Assembly (NCBI GenBank): GCA_903868035.1
Contig: CAIPTQ010000225.1
Span: 1 to 22,692, forward strand
Length of the DNA: 22,692 nt
DNA from: an uncultured Phycisphaerales bacterium
Lineage (GTDB): Bacteria; Planctomycetota; Phycisphaerae; WQYP01
Reading direction: 5' to 3'
Shown here: positions 1 to 6,494 of the stretch, one piece after another
Position numbering within the stretch: the first letter of the stretch is position 1
How the letters are laid out: each line of letters starts with the position of its first letter
Notes under the pieces: model-generated
Database searches by the model: none
What the model saw: only the letters and a program-made list of their open reading frames with translations
What the model was told of the DNA's origin: nothing
Translations under genes and position numbers: made by a program

Positions 1-1
1 G

Positions 2-1303
2 GGGTTGGCGCGGATGCCGGCGTATTACGGGGGGGTGGCGCGGGGGAAGGCGGATGGGGACACGGTGCGGTGGGCGGTGCGGAGCGATGGGAAGAGCGGG
101 TTTATATTTGTCAACAACTATCAGCGGGCGGTGGAGATGCCGGCGAAGGCCAACACGCAGTTCGTTGTGAAGCTGCTACAGGGGGAAGTGAAGGTGCCGG
201 GGGAGGGGACGGTGCCGGTGCCGGCGAATAGTTGTTTTATTTGGCCGGTGAATATGGATGTGGGCGGGGCGACGCTGATCAGCGCGACGGCCCAGCCGAT
301 CTGCAGGCTCGTGGATGGCGGCACGACTTACACGGTATTTGAGACCACGCCAGGCGTGCCGAGTGACTTCCGATTCGCTCCGGGCGTCATAGTTGATTAT
401 GCAACGGGCGTGCAGACACACGATGCTTCAGGGGATTCCGTGCGCGCCTCTGACACCGGCCTAGGAACCATCAACTTACACTTTGTCGACGGCAAGAAGC
501 AGGTGATCTATCTGGTGGGAAACCCAGCGCCTAGTTTCGGAAGTGCGTTTGCAGAGGTGACGCGAAGGCCGGACAGCGTATGGAAGGGAACGCTCGCGGG
601 CAAGGAACGCCTTGTCTTCAGCAGCGCTCCACTGACGTTTGACGGGGACCGGCTTTCGATGAATCTCGGGTGGCCTTCGAGCATTCCCCGCGACCTCAAA
701 GTCCCGAAGAATGCTATCCAACTTCCAGATTGGGGCTGGGGGAATATGGAAATTGTGCCCGCACTTGCATCAACCAGTTCCGATCAGGGATCGTATTTCT
801 CCATGATGCGCGGAGAACTGCAGAACATGCAATGGAAGCCGAAGCCGGGGACGCCGGATGTGGTGACCGAGGCTCCATTTGAGCAAATCAAGGCGGCTGG
901 GACGTTGCGCACCATTGCCATGGGCTCGCAGAAAGTTGCCACGGAGCCGACGGACGCCGATTTTGACAATGCCGCAGTGTGGCGGATCAAGCTGCCGGCA
1001 GAGCTCAAGGGTTCTGGCCGCCGCGTAATTCTGCGCATCCACTTCACCGGGGACGTGGCGCGAATTTACTTGGGCAACAAGCTGCTGCTGGATGATTTTT
1101 ACAACGGCAAGCCGCTGGACCTGGGGCTGTGGCGGTATGGGAACGAGATTTTTGACAAGGAACTGGTGATCAAGGTGCTGCCTTTGCAGAAGGGGGCGCC
1201 GATTTATATGGCCCAGTGGCCGCCGATCGACGGGGCGAGCGTGGCGGCGGTGAGTGCGGTGGAATTGATCGAGGAGCGGCAGGTGACGATCACGGCGAAA
1301 TAG
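2..1303 (+). CDS. GH35-type beta-galactosidase-like protein, C-terminal part (5' truncated by window)
   Basis: The reading frame is open from the first bases, so this is the 3' part of a longer gene; the in-frame TTG at 5 is not a credible start. The visible 430-odd residues hold no catalytic barrel. They match the beta-rich accessory region I associate with large bacterial GH35 beta-galactosidases: an early segment VRWAVRSDGKSGFIFVNNYQ followed by RAVEMPAK, then RFAPGVIVDY, and a jelly-roll-like end with RIHFTGDVARIYLGNKLL, DDFYNG and APIYMAQWPP. Such enzymes remove terminal beta-galactose from polysaccharides and are usually exported, but the signal peptide and the catalytic glutamates would lie outside the window. 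The gene converges on fabG with a 43-nt gap that holds a hairpin. The family call rests on motif memory, so another glycosidase with the same accessory domains remains possible. Confidence 0.6.
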   Translation, partial: GLARMPAYYGGVARGKADGDTVRWAVRSDGKSGFIFVNNYQRAVEMPAKANTQFVVKLLQGEVKVPGEGTVPVPANSCFIWPVNMDVGGATLISATAQPICRLVDGGTTYTVFETTPGVPSDFRFAPGVIVDYATGVQTHDASGDSVRASDTGLGTINLHFVDGKKQVIYLVGNPAPSFGSAFAEVTRRPDSVWKGTLAGKERLVFSSAPLTFDGDRLSMNLGWPSSIPRDLKVPKNAIQLPDWGWGNMEIVPALASTSSDQGSYFSMMRGELQNMQWKPKPGTPDVVTEAPFEQIKAAGTLRTIAMGSQKVATEPTDADFDNAAVWRIKLPAELKGSGRRVILRIHFTGDVARIYLGNKLLLDDFYNGKPLDLGLWRYGNEIFDKELVIKVLPLQKGAPIYMAQWPPIDGASVAAVSAVELIEERQVTITAK

Positions 1304-1317
1304 CCGACCACGCAAAT

Positions 1318-1335
1318 CGCTCCCTTACGGTCGCG
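1318..1335 (-). repeat. Short hairpin with GTAA loop in the convergent fabG/GH35 gap
   Basis: Read on the minus strand just after the fabG stop, this is CGCGACC-GTAA-GGGAGCG. The arms form CGC/GCG and CC/GG pairs with tandem G-A mismatches between them, closed by a GNRA-type tetraloop. The plus-strand reading gives T-C mismatches and a TTAC loop, so the structure is favoured only in the fabG transcript. No T-run follows, so it is not a classical terminator. It may be a dispersed repeat or a 3' stability element. Confidence 0.5.
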
Positions 1336-1346
1336 GCTCCGATGCT

Positions 1347-2087
1347 TTACATCGTCATCCCGCCGGCGACGGCGATGACCTGGCCGGTGATGTAGCCGGA
1401 CTTGTCGGAGGCCAGGAAGGAGACGGCGTTGGCGACATCCTGGGCGGTGCCGAAGCGGCGGAGGGGGATGATTTCGACGACCTTGTCCTTGATCTGCTGG
1501 GGGAGGACCTGGGTCATGTCGGTGGTGATGAAGCCGGGGGCGACGCAGTTGGCGGTGACGTTTTTGACGGCCAGTTCGCGGGCGATGGACTTGGTGAGGC
1601 CGAGGATGCCGGCCTTGGAGGCCGAGTAGTTGACCTGGCCGGCGTTGCCGATGAGGCCCGAGACGGAGGAGATGTTGACGATGCGGCCCCACTTGGCGCG
1701 GATCATGGTGCGGGCGGCGGCGCGGCAGGCGACGAAGACGGACTTGAGGTTGATGGCGATGACGTCGTCGAAGTCCTTGTCCTCCATGCGCAGGAAGAGG
1801 CCGTCGCGGGTGATGCCGGCGTTGTTGACGAGGATGTCAAGGCGGCCGTGCTGTTCGACGACGGCCTCGATGGAGGCGGTGAGGGCGAGCGAGTCGGTGA
1901 TGTTCAGGGCGGCGACTTCCAGCGAGGCGCCTTTTTCCTGGGCGGATTTGAGCAGGGCGTCGAGCTTGTCCTTTTTGAGGTCGATGGCGACGACATGGCA
2001 GCCGTCGGCGAGGAGGGTCTGGACGATGGCTTCGCCGATGCCTTGGGCACCGCCGGTGACGTAAGCGACGCGTTTTTCGGTGGGCAT
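1347..2087 (-). CDS. fabG: 3-oxoacyl-[ACP] reductase FabG
   Basis: Cytosolic NADPH-dependent short-chain dehydrogenase that reduces 3-oxoacyl-ACP to 3-hydroxyacyl-ACP, the first reduction of type II fatty-acid elongation. The 246-aa length is typical. Visible motifs are the nucleotide-binding TGGAQGIG (residues 11-18), NNAG (88-91), catalytic Asn113, Ser141 in NISSVSG, Tyr154 and Lys158 in YSASK, and the FabG-like APGFITTDM. The ATG is preceded by GGAG about 9 nt upstream. It lies downstream of fabH and fabD on the same strand, which favours FabG over other short-chain dehydrogenases, but the BrnT toxin-antitoxin pair and a 72-nt gap separate it from fabD. It may be read from the upstream fab promoter or from an unseen one in that gap. 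No acpP or fabF follows: the next gene is convergent. Confidence 0.93.
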   Translation of the reverse strand: MPTEKRVAYVTGGAQGIGEAIVQTLLADGCHVVAIDLKKDKLDALLKSAQEKGASLEVAALNITDSLALTASIEAVVEQHGRLDILVNNAGITRDGLFLRMEDKDFDDVIAINLKSVFVACRAAARTMIRAKWGRIVNISSVSGLIGNAGQVNYSASKAGILGLTKSIARELAVKNVTANCVAPGFITTDMTQVLPQQIKDKVVEIIPLRRFGTAQDVANAVSFLASDKSGYITGQVIAVAGGMTM

Positions 2088-2159
2088 GGGGGGATGCTCC
2101 TTAATGCGGGGTTAGGGACTGCCGCCGCGCGGCTGGTTTTGTGAAATAAGGGAATTCCT

Positions 2160-2423
2160 TTAGGCTGATTTCCGGCATGCCTTGACGCGAGGCTCTTGCC
2201 GCGATTTTTGGACGAGTTCATGCAAGGCGGCATTGACGGCGCGATCGTCCGGGAAATAACTCCGGAGGTCGAGATCAATGGATACGAGATAGCATCCGCC
2301 CTTGGCCTTAAAGCGATCCGCATACTTGCCGCGGATACCTCGGGAAAAATCATATTCGGGCCTCATGTCCGGATCGTCCCCTGGATGCCGCGCGGGCTGG
2401 ATATTACCGTTTGTCTTCTTCAT
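2160..2423 (-). CDS. Putative antitoxin of the BrnT-like pair (EYDFS-type)
   Basis: An 87-aa soluble protein with the segment MRPEYDFSRGIRGKYA at about residues 20-35, followed by VSIDLDLRSYFPDDRAVNAALHELV. The pattern (D/R)EYDFS plus RGKYA, a short linker, and a C-terminal helix with VNxAL is one I recognise from small antitoxin-like proteins encoded next to BrnT or RelE-type toxins. These usually neutralise the toxin and bind their own promoter. Its start overlaps the last 20 nt of the toxin gene, and the toxin-first order is that of brnTA. The basic tail (RVKACRKSA) may contact nucleic acid. No transmembrane segment or catalytic motif is visible. The gene is less GC-rich than fabD and fabG. 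The antitoxin role is inferred from family pattern and context. Confidence 0.65.
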   Translation of the reverse strand: MKKTNGNIQPARHPGDDPDMRPEYDFSRGIRGKYADRFKAKGGCYLVSIDLDLRSYFPDDRAVNAALHELVQKSRQEPRVKACRKSA

Positions 2424-2685
2424 AACTCTTCCGTTCCTGGTTAGTCGGCAGCCGGGCGCTGATAATTCGGATCATGGAACCGCGTTCCACGTGCGAAACG
2501 ACCATAAGCCTATTTCGCACTGAAACACCGATTATAATCAATCGCTGCTCGCGAATCGAATGTTCTTCATCCGGTAGAAAGATGGCCAGGGGATCGCCGA
2601 ACACCGTGGCGGCCTCGCGAAACGACACGCCATGCTTGATTTCGTTCGCCGCGGCTTTGCCTAAATCCCAGTCAAACGGCATCAT
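2404..2685 (-). CDS. brnT: BrnT-family toxin (DUF497), type II toxin-antitoxin
   Basis: A 93-aa protein starting MMPFDWDLGKAAANEIKHGV and continuing with SFREAATVFGDP, EEHSIREQR, a VVSHVE strand, IRIISAR and RKSYEE. This order is diagnostic of BrnT/DUF497, a RelE-like fold ribonuclease toxin that lowers translation by cleaving RNA. I chose the ATG at 2685 because its ATGA overlaps the fabD TGA (2684-2682), pointing to translational coupling; the next codon is also ATG. A longer in-frame upstream extension would lie inside fabD and is rejected. The antitoxin follows with a 20-nt overlap. AT-ending codons are more common here than in fabD: one 60-nt line (2521-2580) has 25 G+C against 41 in the fabD line 2941-3000. 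This suggests acquisition. Confidence 0.85.
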   Translation of the reverse strand: MMPFDWDLGKAAANEIKHGVSFREAATVFGDPLAIFLPDEEHSIREQRLIIIGVSVRNRLMVVSHVERGSMIRIISARLPTNQERKSYEEDKR

Positions 2686-3617
2686 GTCAGGGCCTCGGCG
2701 ACCGAAACGTTCTCGATGGCGGCCTTGCGGTCGATTTTGCGCATCATGCCGGTGAGGGTGCGGCCGGGTCCGACTTCGAGCCATTTATCGACGCCCTTGG
2801 CGCGGAGTGTTTCGATGGATTGATACCAGCGGACGGGGGCGATGATCTGCTGGACGAGGAGCTTTTTAATCGAATCAGTGTCGCCGGCACCCGCGTGCGG
2901 GGCGGCGGTGACGTTGCTGATGACGGGGACTTTGGGGGGGAGGAACTGGACGGAGGCCAGGACGCCGGCCATCTGGTCGGCGGCGGACTGCATGAAAGGG
3001 GAGTGGAAGGCGCCGGCGACCTTGAGGGGGATGGACTTGAAGCCCTGGGCCTCGGCGAGGGCGGCGGCGCGCTGGCAGGCGCCGATGCTGCCGGAGAGGA
3101 CGATCTGGCCGGGGGTGTTGAAGTTGGCGGGGACGAGCACGTCACCCCCCCCCGCCGGGGCGGCCGCGGCGCAAAGGGCGATGGCGGCGGGTTCGTCGGC
3201 ACCCATGAGGGCGAGCATGGTCGAGCCCCCCCCGCCGGCATCGGCGGCGGCCTGCATGAGCTTGCCGCGGGCCTGGACGATTTTCAGGCCGTCCTCGAAG
3301 GAGAAGACGCCGGCGAGGTGGAGGGCGGTGTATTCGCCCAGCGAGAGGCCCGCGGCATAGTCGGGGGCGGAGGTTTTGCCGAGTTCGAGGAGGGTTTCGT
3401 ATATGGCGACGGAAGTGACGAAGATGGCGAGCTGGGCGGCGTCGGTTTTATTGAGATGGTCTTCGGGGCCTTCGAAGCAGAGCTTGGTCAACGGGAAGCC
3501 GAGCGCTTTGTCCGCGGTTTCGTAGACGTGGCGCGCGACCGCGAAAGAAGTGTGGAAATCGCGGCCCATGCCGACGTGCTGGGCGCCTTGACCGGGACAG
3601 AGGAGGGCGGTGGGCAT
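2682..3617 (-). CDS. fabD: Malonyl-CoA:ACP transacylase FabD
   Basis: Transfers malonyl from CoA to acyl carrier protein, supplying the extender unit for fatty-acid synthesis in the cytosol. The 311-aa protein begins MPTALLCPGQGAQ, has the nucleophile Ser92 in AGLSLGEYTAL, and His205 in GAFHSPFM. Position 91 is Leu where most FabD have His (GHSLGE); this variant also occurs in functional homologues as far as I recall. A conserved EVGPGRTL motif lies near the C-terminus. The ATG at 3617 gives the canonical N-terminus. A TTG at 3644 would add nine residues read through the repeat that overlaps the four-helix stop, and is rejected. Two Gly-rich loops (about 128-131 and 156-158) are encoded by runs of 8 and 9 G. 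The stop overlaps the brnT start. Confidence 0.93.
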   Translation of the reverse strand: MPTALLCPGQGAQHVGMGRDFHTSFAVARHVYETADKALGFPLTKLCFEGPEDHLNKTDAAQLAIFVTSVAIYETLLELGKTSAPDYAAGLSLGEYTALHLAGVFSFEDGLKIVQARGKLMQAAADAGGGGSTMLALMGADEPAAIALCAAAAPAGGGDVLVPANFNTPGQIVLSGSIGACQRAAALAEAQGFKSIPLKVAGAFHSPFMQSAADQMAGVLASVQFLPPKVPVISNVTAAPHAGAGDTDSIKKLLVQQIIAPVRWYQSIETLRAKGVDKWLEVGPGRTLTGMMRKIDRKAAIENVSVAEALT

Positions 3618-3622
3618 GTGTG

Positions 3623-3645
3623 AGTTTCCAGTTTCGAGTTTCAAG
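3623..3645. repeat. TTTCNAG heptamer tract, right of fabD (inverted partner at 4001-4030)
   Basis: The plus strand reads AGTTTCCAG, then TTTCGAG, then TTTCAAG in tandem: three degenerate heptamers. The tract contains the stop codon of the four-helix gene. The same unit recurs in inverted orientation on the other side of that gene, so the pair brackets it. Confidence 0.7.
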
Positions 3646-4000
3646 TAATAAGGCCATTGATGATGCGGCCGAGTTCTTCGGTTTGGGTCAGGAATTCGTC
3701 AGCAAGTGCGGAATCGACGTAGCCGAGATTGTTGGCGATGGTGACCTGTGTTTCAAGTTCGAGCAGTGATCCAAATGCATGGCCAAGGAATTGGGCAAAT
3801 TCTCCTTTCGTGCGGCGCCCCTGTCCCTCAGCAATGTTGCTGGGGACAGAAACAGCAGCACGACGCATTTGGGAAGTCAGACCATAAATTTCCTCGCGTG
3901 GAAAGCCCTGTGTTAAACGATAGGCGGCGCTCACCATGGCAATAGCCTTCTGCCAGGCGATCAGGTCTCGATAACGATGCGCCACGGTGCGACTCTCCAT
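3641..4000 (-). CDS. Four-helix bundle protein (S23 / TIGR02436 family)
   Basis: A 119-aa all-helical protein with the family hallmarks: RDLIAWQKAIAMV near the N-terminus, then FPREEIYGLTSQMRRAAVS followed by VPSNIAEGQGR, EFAQFLGHAFGSLLELETQ, and a C-terminal helix. The family is named after the protein encoded in intervening sequences of some 23S rRNAs and is related to Avd of diversity-generating retroelements. Its function as a free gene is unknown; an RNA- or nucleic-acid-binding role is only a guess. It sits between fabH (28-nt gap) and fabD, in the same direction. No Shine-Dalgarno is visible upstream, because the gap is filled by TTTCNAG heptamers. No rRNA is nearby, so this copy is not in an intervening sequence. 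Confidence 0.88.
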   Translation of the reverse strand: MESRTVAHRYRDLIAWQKAIAMVSAAYRLTQGFPREEIYGLTSQMRRAAVSVPSNIAEGQGRRTKGEFAQFLGHAFGSLLELETQVTIANNLGYVDSALADEFLTQTEELGRIINGLIT

Positions 4001-4030
4001 CTCGAAACTTGAAACTTGACACTCGAAACT
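4001..4030. repeat. TTTCNAG heptamer tract between fabH and the four-helix gene (inverted relative to 3623-3645)
   Basis: The plus strand reads CTCGAAA, CTTGAAA, CTTGACA and CTCGAAA with short offsets, i.e. inverted copies of the heptamer seen at 3623-3645. It occupies essentially all of the gap between the fabH stop (4029-4031) and the four-helix ATG (4000). Confidence 0.7.
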
Positions 4031-5030
4031 ACAGTTTCACCGTCGCCGCCGCCCAGGTCAATCCCGCCCCAAACGCGACCATGATGATCCAGTCGCCCTT
4101 GCCGCAGCGGCCGGACTTGCGGGCTTCGTCGAGGGCGATGGGTACGCTGGCGGCGGAGGTGTTGCCGTAGCGGTCGATGTTGATGAAGACCTTGTCCTTG
4201 GGGAAGCCCATTTTTTCGGTGGCCGAGTCGATGACGCGCTGGTTGACCTGGTGGGGGACGACGAGTTTGACGGTGTCGGGGGTGAGGTTGCAGGCGGCCA
4301 TGGCGGCGCGGAGGGATTCGGTCATCTGATGGACGGCGAACTTGTAGACTTCGCGGCCGTTCATTTTGAGGTAGTGCATGCGCTGGGCGATGGTGTCCGC
4401 GGTGGCCGGATGCAGCGACGCCCCGGCGGGGATGGTGATGAAATGGGCGCCGGCGCCGTTGGCACCCAGGGTGAAGGCCTGGACGCCCAGGCCCGGGTCA
4501 TCGCCGCGGGAAAGGACGGCCGCCCCGGCGCCGTCGCCGAAGAGGATGCAGGTGTTGCGGTCGGTGTAATCGACGACGCGGGAGAGGGTCTCGGCGCCAA
4601 TCACCAGGATGTGCCGGTAGGAGCCGTTCTGGATGAACTGGGTGGCGGTGGCCAGGGCGTAAACGAAACCGGAGCAGGCGGCATTCACGTCGAAGGCCCC
4701 GATGTGGCGCTGGATGCCCAGATTATTTTGCACGAAGCAGGCGGTGGAGGGGGTGAGCATGTCGGGGGTGAGGGTGCCGACGATGATGAGGTCGAGATCC
4801 TGGGCGGAGAGGCCGGCGTCGGCCAGGGCGCGCTGGGCGGCGAGGGTGGCCAGCGAGGAGGTGGACTCACCCGGGGAGACGATGCGGCGTTCGCGCATGC
4901 CGGTGCGTTGGACGATCCATTCGTCGGAGGTTTCGACCATTTTTACAAGATCGGCATTGGTGAGCCGGCGTTCGGGGAGGGCACAGCCGGTGCCGGCGAT
5001 GATAGCGCCAAAGCGCGAAGGGGAGGGCAT
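4029..5030 (-). CDS. fabH: 3-oxoacyl-[ACP] synthase III FabH
   Basis: Condenses acetyl-CoA (or a branched starter) with malonyl-ACP to start type II fatty-acid synthesis. The 333-aa length is normal. The catalytic triad is visible: Cys119 in DVNAACSGF, His260 in VVPHQVNQR, and Asn290 in YGNTSAAS. Also seen are DEWIVQRTGMRERR (36-49, CoA-binding arm) and the GAGL end. I chose the ATG at 5030 (MPSPSRFGAIIAGTG), which places the first beta-strand correctly and has GGAG about 11 nt upstream; an ATG at 5087 would add 19 unconserved residues. It is the first gene of the minus-strand fab cluster and divergent from fliM. A plausible sigma70 promoter lies about 45-75 nt upstream. plsX and rpmF, common neighbours, are absent. 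Confidence 0.94.
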   Translation of the reverse strand: MPSPSRFGAIIAGTGCALPERRLTNADLVKMVETSDEWIVQRTGMRERRIVSPGESTSSLATLAAQRALADAGLSAQDLDLIIVGTLTPDMLTPSTACFVQNNLGIQRHIGAFDVNAACSGFVYALATATQFIQNGSYRHILVIGAETLSRVVDYTDRNTCILFGDGAGAAVLSRGDDPGLGVQAFTLGANGAGAHFITIPAGASLHPATADTIAQRMHYLKMNGREVYKFAVHQMTESLRAAMAACNLTPDTVKLVVPHQVNQRVIDSATEKMGFPKDKVFINIDRYGNTSAASVPIALDEARKSGRCGKGDWIIMVAFGAGLTWAAATVKL

Positions 5031-5074
5031 GGAGTGGGATCTCCGGAAGGGTGAAGAAATCCAAAGGAGGGGAG

Positions 5075-5103
5075 AGTATGCGGGCAAGCGGGGGGAAATT
5101 CAA
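5075..5103 (-). promoter_or_regulatory. Candidate sigma70-type promoter of the fab cluster
   Basis: On the minus strand TTGAAT (5103-5098) and CATACT (5080-5075) are separated by 17 nt, each matching 4 of 6 consensus bases. The predicted transcription start is near 5068, giving a leader of about 38 nt to the fabH ATG. This is a motif match only. Confidence 0.38.
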
Positions 5104-5122
5104 TGGGATGGCGGGACACCAG

Positions 5123-5142
5123 GCGCCAAGACGCGCCAAGAC
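5123..5142. repeat. Tandem GCGCCAAGAC decamer, two copies
   Basis: GCGCCAAGAC occurs twice in direct succession in the fabH-fliM intergenic region. Such short units may belong to dispersed repeats in this type of genome, but only this pair is seen in the window. Confidence 0.6.
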
Positions 5143-5178
5143 GGGGCGACGGCAGCCTCATGGGTGATGGGGGGTTTG

Positions 5179-5186
5179 TCCGATAA
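5179..5186 (+). promoter_or_regulatory. Sigma28-like -10 box upstream of fliM
   Basis: TCCGATAA matches 7 of 8 positions of the flagellar sigma28 -10 consensus GCCGATAA and lies 34 nt before the fliM ATG. This would fit a start site near 5193 and a leader just under 30 nt. No TAAA-type -35 is present at the usual distance, so the call is weak. Confidence 0.28.
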
Positions 5187-5220
5187 CAATATGTGGGTTA
5201 CCGTCTGTAATGAGCGCAAG

Positions 5221-6234
5221 ATGCCTGACGTACTAGACCAATCAGAAGTGGACGCCCTGCTGGCGGCCGTGGATTCCGGAGCCGTCAAGGAGGAGACGAC
5301 CGCGAAGGTGTTCTCGCGCACCAAGCGGCTGAGCGACGTGGAAGTGCGGCCGTACGACTTCAAGCGGCCCGAGCGCGTCTCGAAGGACCAGATGCGGGCG
5401 CTGGAGGCGCTGCACGAGGGGTTTTCGCGGAACTTCGGGGCGGCCTTGTCGGGGTATCTGCGGACGATCGTGGAAGTGTCGGTCGCGAGCATCGAGCAGT
5501 TGACGTTCTCCGAGTTCATCCACGCGCTGCCCAATCCGACGTGCTTCAACCTGCTGAACGCCAAGCCGCTGGACGGGCAGATGTGCCTGGAGATTTCGCC
5601 GCTGATTATTTATCCGATCATCGACCGGCTGCTGGGCGGCTCGAGCGCGGACCTGTTCATCCCGCAGCGCCCGCTGACGCAGATTGAATGGCGGCTGGTC
5701 AAGCGCCTCACGGATCGGGCGCTGGCGAACCTGTCGGAGGCATGGTCGAACATCACGGCGGTGAACTTTGAGCTGACCGAGACGGAGTCCAACCCTCAGC
5801 TTGTGCAGATCGTGCCGCCCAACGAGGTGGTGGTGGTGATCGGCTTTGAGATCAAGATGGGCAACCGGGCCGGGACGATGAGCTTGTGCATCCCGTTCAA
5901 CGTGATCGAGCCGATGATGGGGAAGCTCTCGCAGCAGAACTGGTTCACCTACACGCGCAAGGCGGGGAGCGACAAGCACGCCAAGGCGGTGCAGAAGAGC
6001 CTGTCGGGGGCGCCGCTGCTGGTGAAGGTGCTGCTGGGGCACACGACCATCAAGGTGGAGGAACTCATCAACCTGTCGCCGGGGGACATCATTCAACTGG
6101 AGAAGCCGGCCAGCGGGGAAATGATCGTGCAGGTGGAGGGCAAGACGAAGTTCGCGGGGCTGGTGGGGCAGTACAAGGGGAAGCGCGCGGTGCGGATCAA
6201 GCGCGGCGTGCAGCCGGGCGAACGGATCATTTGA
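5221..6234 (+). CDS. fliM: Flagellar motor switch protein FliM
   Basis: C-ring component at the cytoplasmic face of the flagellar basal body; phosphorylated CheY binds it to switch rotation. The 337-aa protein begins MPDVLDQSEVDALLAAV, which is the N-terminal CheY-binding EIDALL-type peptide. A CheC-like middle domain follows (about 45-235, with LRTIVEVSVASIEQLTFSEF and NPTCFNLL), then a C-terminal SpoA/FliN-like domain (about 255-332, with VKVLLGHTTIKVEELINLSPGDII and ending RIKRGVQPGERII). I chose the ATG at 5221 because it places the CheY peptide at the extreme N-terminus. An ATG at 5191 would add ten residues, and the Shine-Dalgarno is weak for either. No fliN, fliL or fliG is adjacent; the next plus-strand gene is an HD-GYP protein 260 nt downstream. 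Third codon positions are rich in G, unlike the C-rich genes at the right end. Confidence 0.94.
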   Translation: MPDVLDQSEVDALLAAVDSGAVKEETTAKVFSRTKRLSDVEVRPYDFKRPERVSKDQMRALEALHEGFSRNFGAALSGYLRTIVEVSVASIEQLTFSEFIHALPNPTCFNLLNAKPLDGQMCLEISPLIIYPIIDRLLGGSSADLFIPQRPLTQIEWRLVKRLTDRALANLSEAWSNITAVNFELTETESNPQLVQIVPPNEVVVVIGFEIKMGNRAGTMSLCIPFNVIEPMMGKLSQQNWFTYTRKAGSDKHAKAVQKSLSGAPLLVKVLLGHTTIKVEELINLSPGDIIQLEKPASGEMIVQVEGKTKFAGLVGQYKGKRAVRIKRGVQPGERII

Positions 6235-6245
6235 ATGACCAGCGG

Positions 6246-6309
6246 CCAGAGTAGCAGGCACATTCCATGTGCCGTCGCCAGAGTAGTAGGCACATTCCAT
6301 GTGCCGTCG
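6246..6309. repeat. Two tandem 32-bp repeats, each with a GGCACAT-TCC-ATGTGCC hairpin
   Basis: Two adjacent 32-bp units (6246-6277, 6278-6309) differ at one base (AGCAGG versus AGTAGG). Each holds a perfect 7-bp inverted repeat around a TCC loop (first copy 6257-6273). They start 11 nt after the fliM stop, so they could protect or end its transcript, but no T-run follows directly. Confidence 0.85.
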
Positions 6310-6494
6310 CCGTCATACGGCTCAGGGTTTTTGGCATTGTGCCCATATTCACGCTTTTTTCACGGCGGGGATTTCCTGTCTTTCCCAGTCGTTATTTTGG
6401 CGCGTCCGAGAATGTCTTATTACCGAAAATTTTGCCCTTCGTGCGCTGCAATCGTACTTTTTACCTGAACGAGTGATACGTTACAGGTGCAGCC
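6310..6494 (+). other. Intergenic region between the fliM repeats and the HD-GYP gene
   Basis: No gene is supported here; the short open frames are not protein-like. A small stem GCCGT-CAT-ACGGC (6309-6321) followed 6 nt later by five T (6328-6332) is a weak terminator candidate for fliM. TTGCCC (6432-6437) and TACTTT (6455-6460), 17 nt apart, are a poor promoter match for the downstream gene. The stretch is less GC-rich than its neighbours. Confidence 0.4.

Noticed and set aside
2124..2133. GCCGCGCGGC palindrome between the antitoxin gene and fabG as a terminator
   Set aside because: No T-run follows on the minus strand, and such palindromes are expected by chance in GC-rich DNA.
2686..2784. 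Longer N-terminus for the BrnT-like toxin
   Set aside because: The extension lies inside fabD, is Arg/His-rich shadow sequence, and is absent from the family.
3618..3644. Upstream TTG start for fabD
   Set aside because: The added residues are translated from the heptamer repeat and the four-helix stop region; the ATG at 3617 gives the canonical N-terminus.
5028..5045. Hairpin hiding the fabH Shine-Dalgarno (GGAG/CTCC)
   Set aside because: Only 4 bp of stem; too weak to call a regulatory structure.
6328..6350. Sigma54 promoter (TGGCAT...GC) upstream of the HD-GYP gene
   Set aside because: The distance between the GG and GC elements is too short for a -24/-12 promoter.
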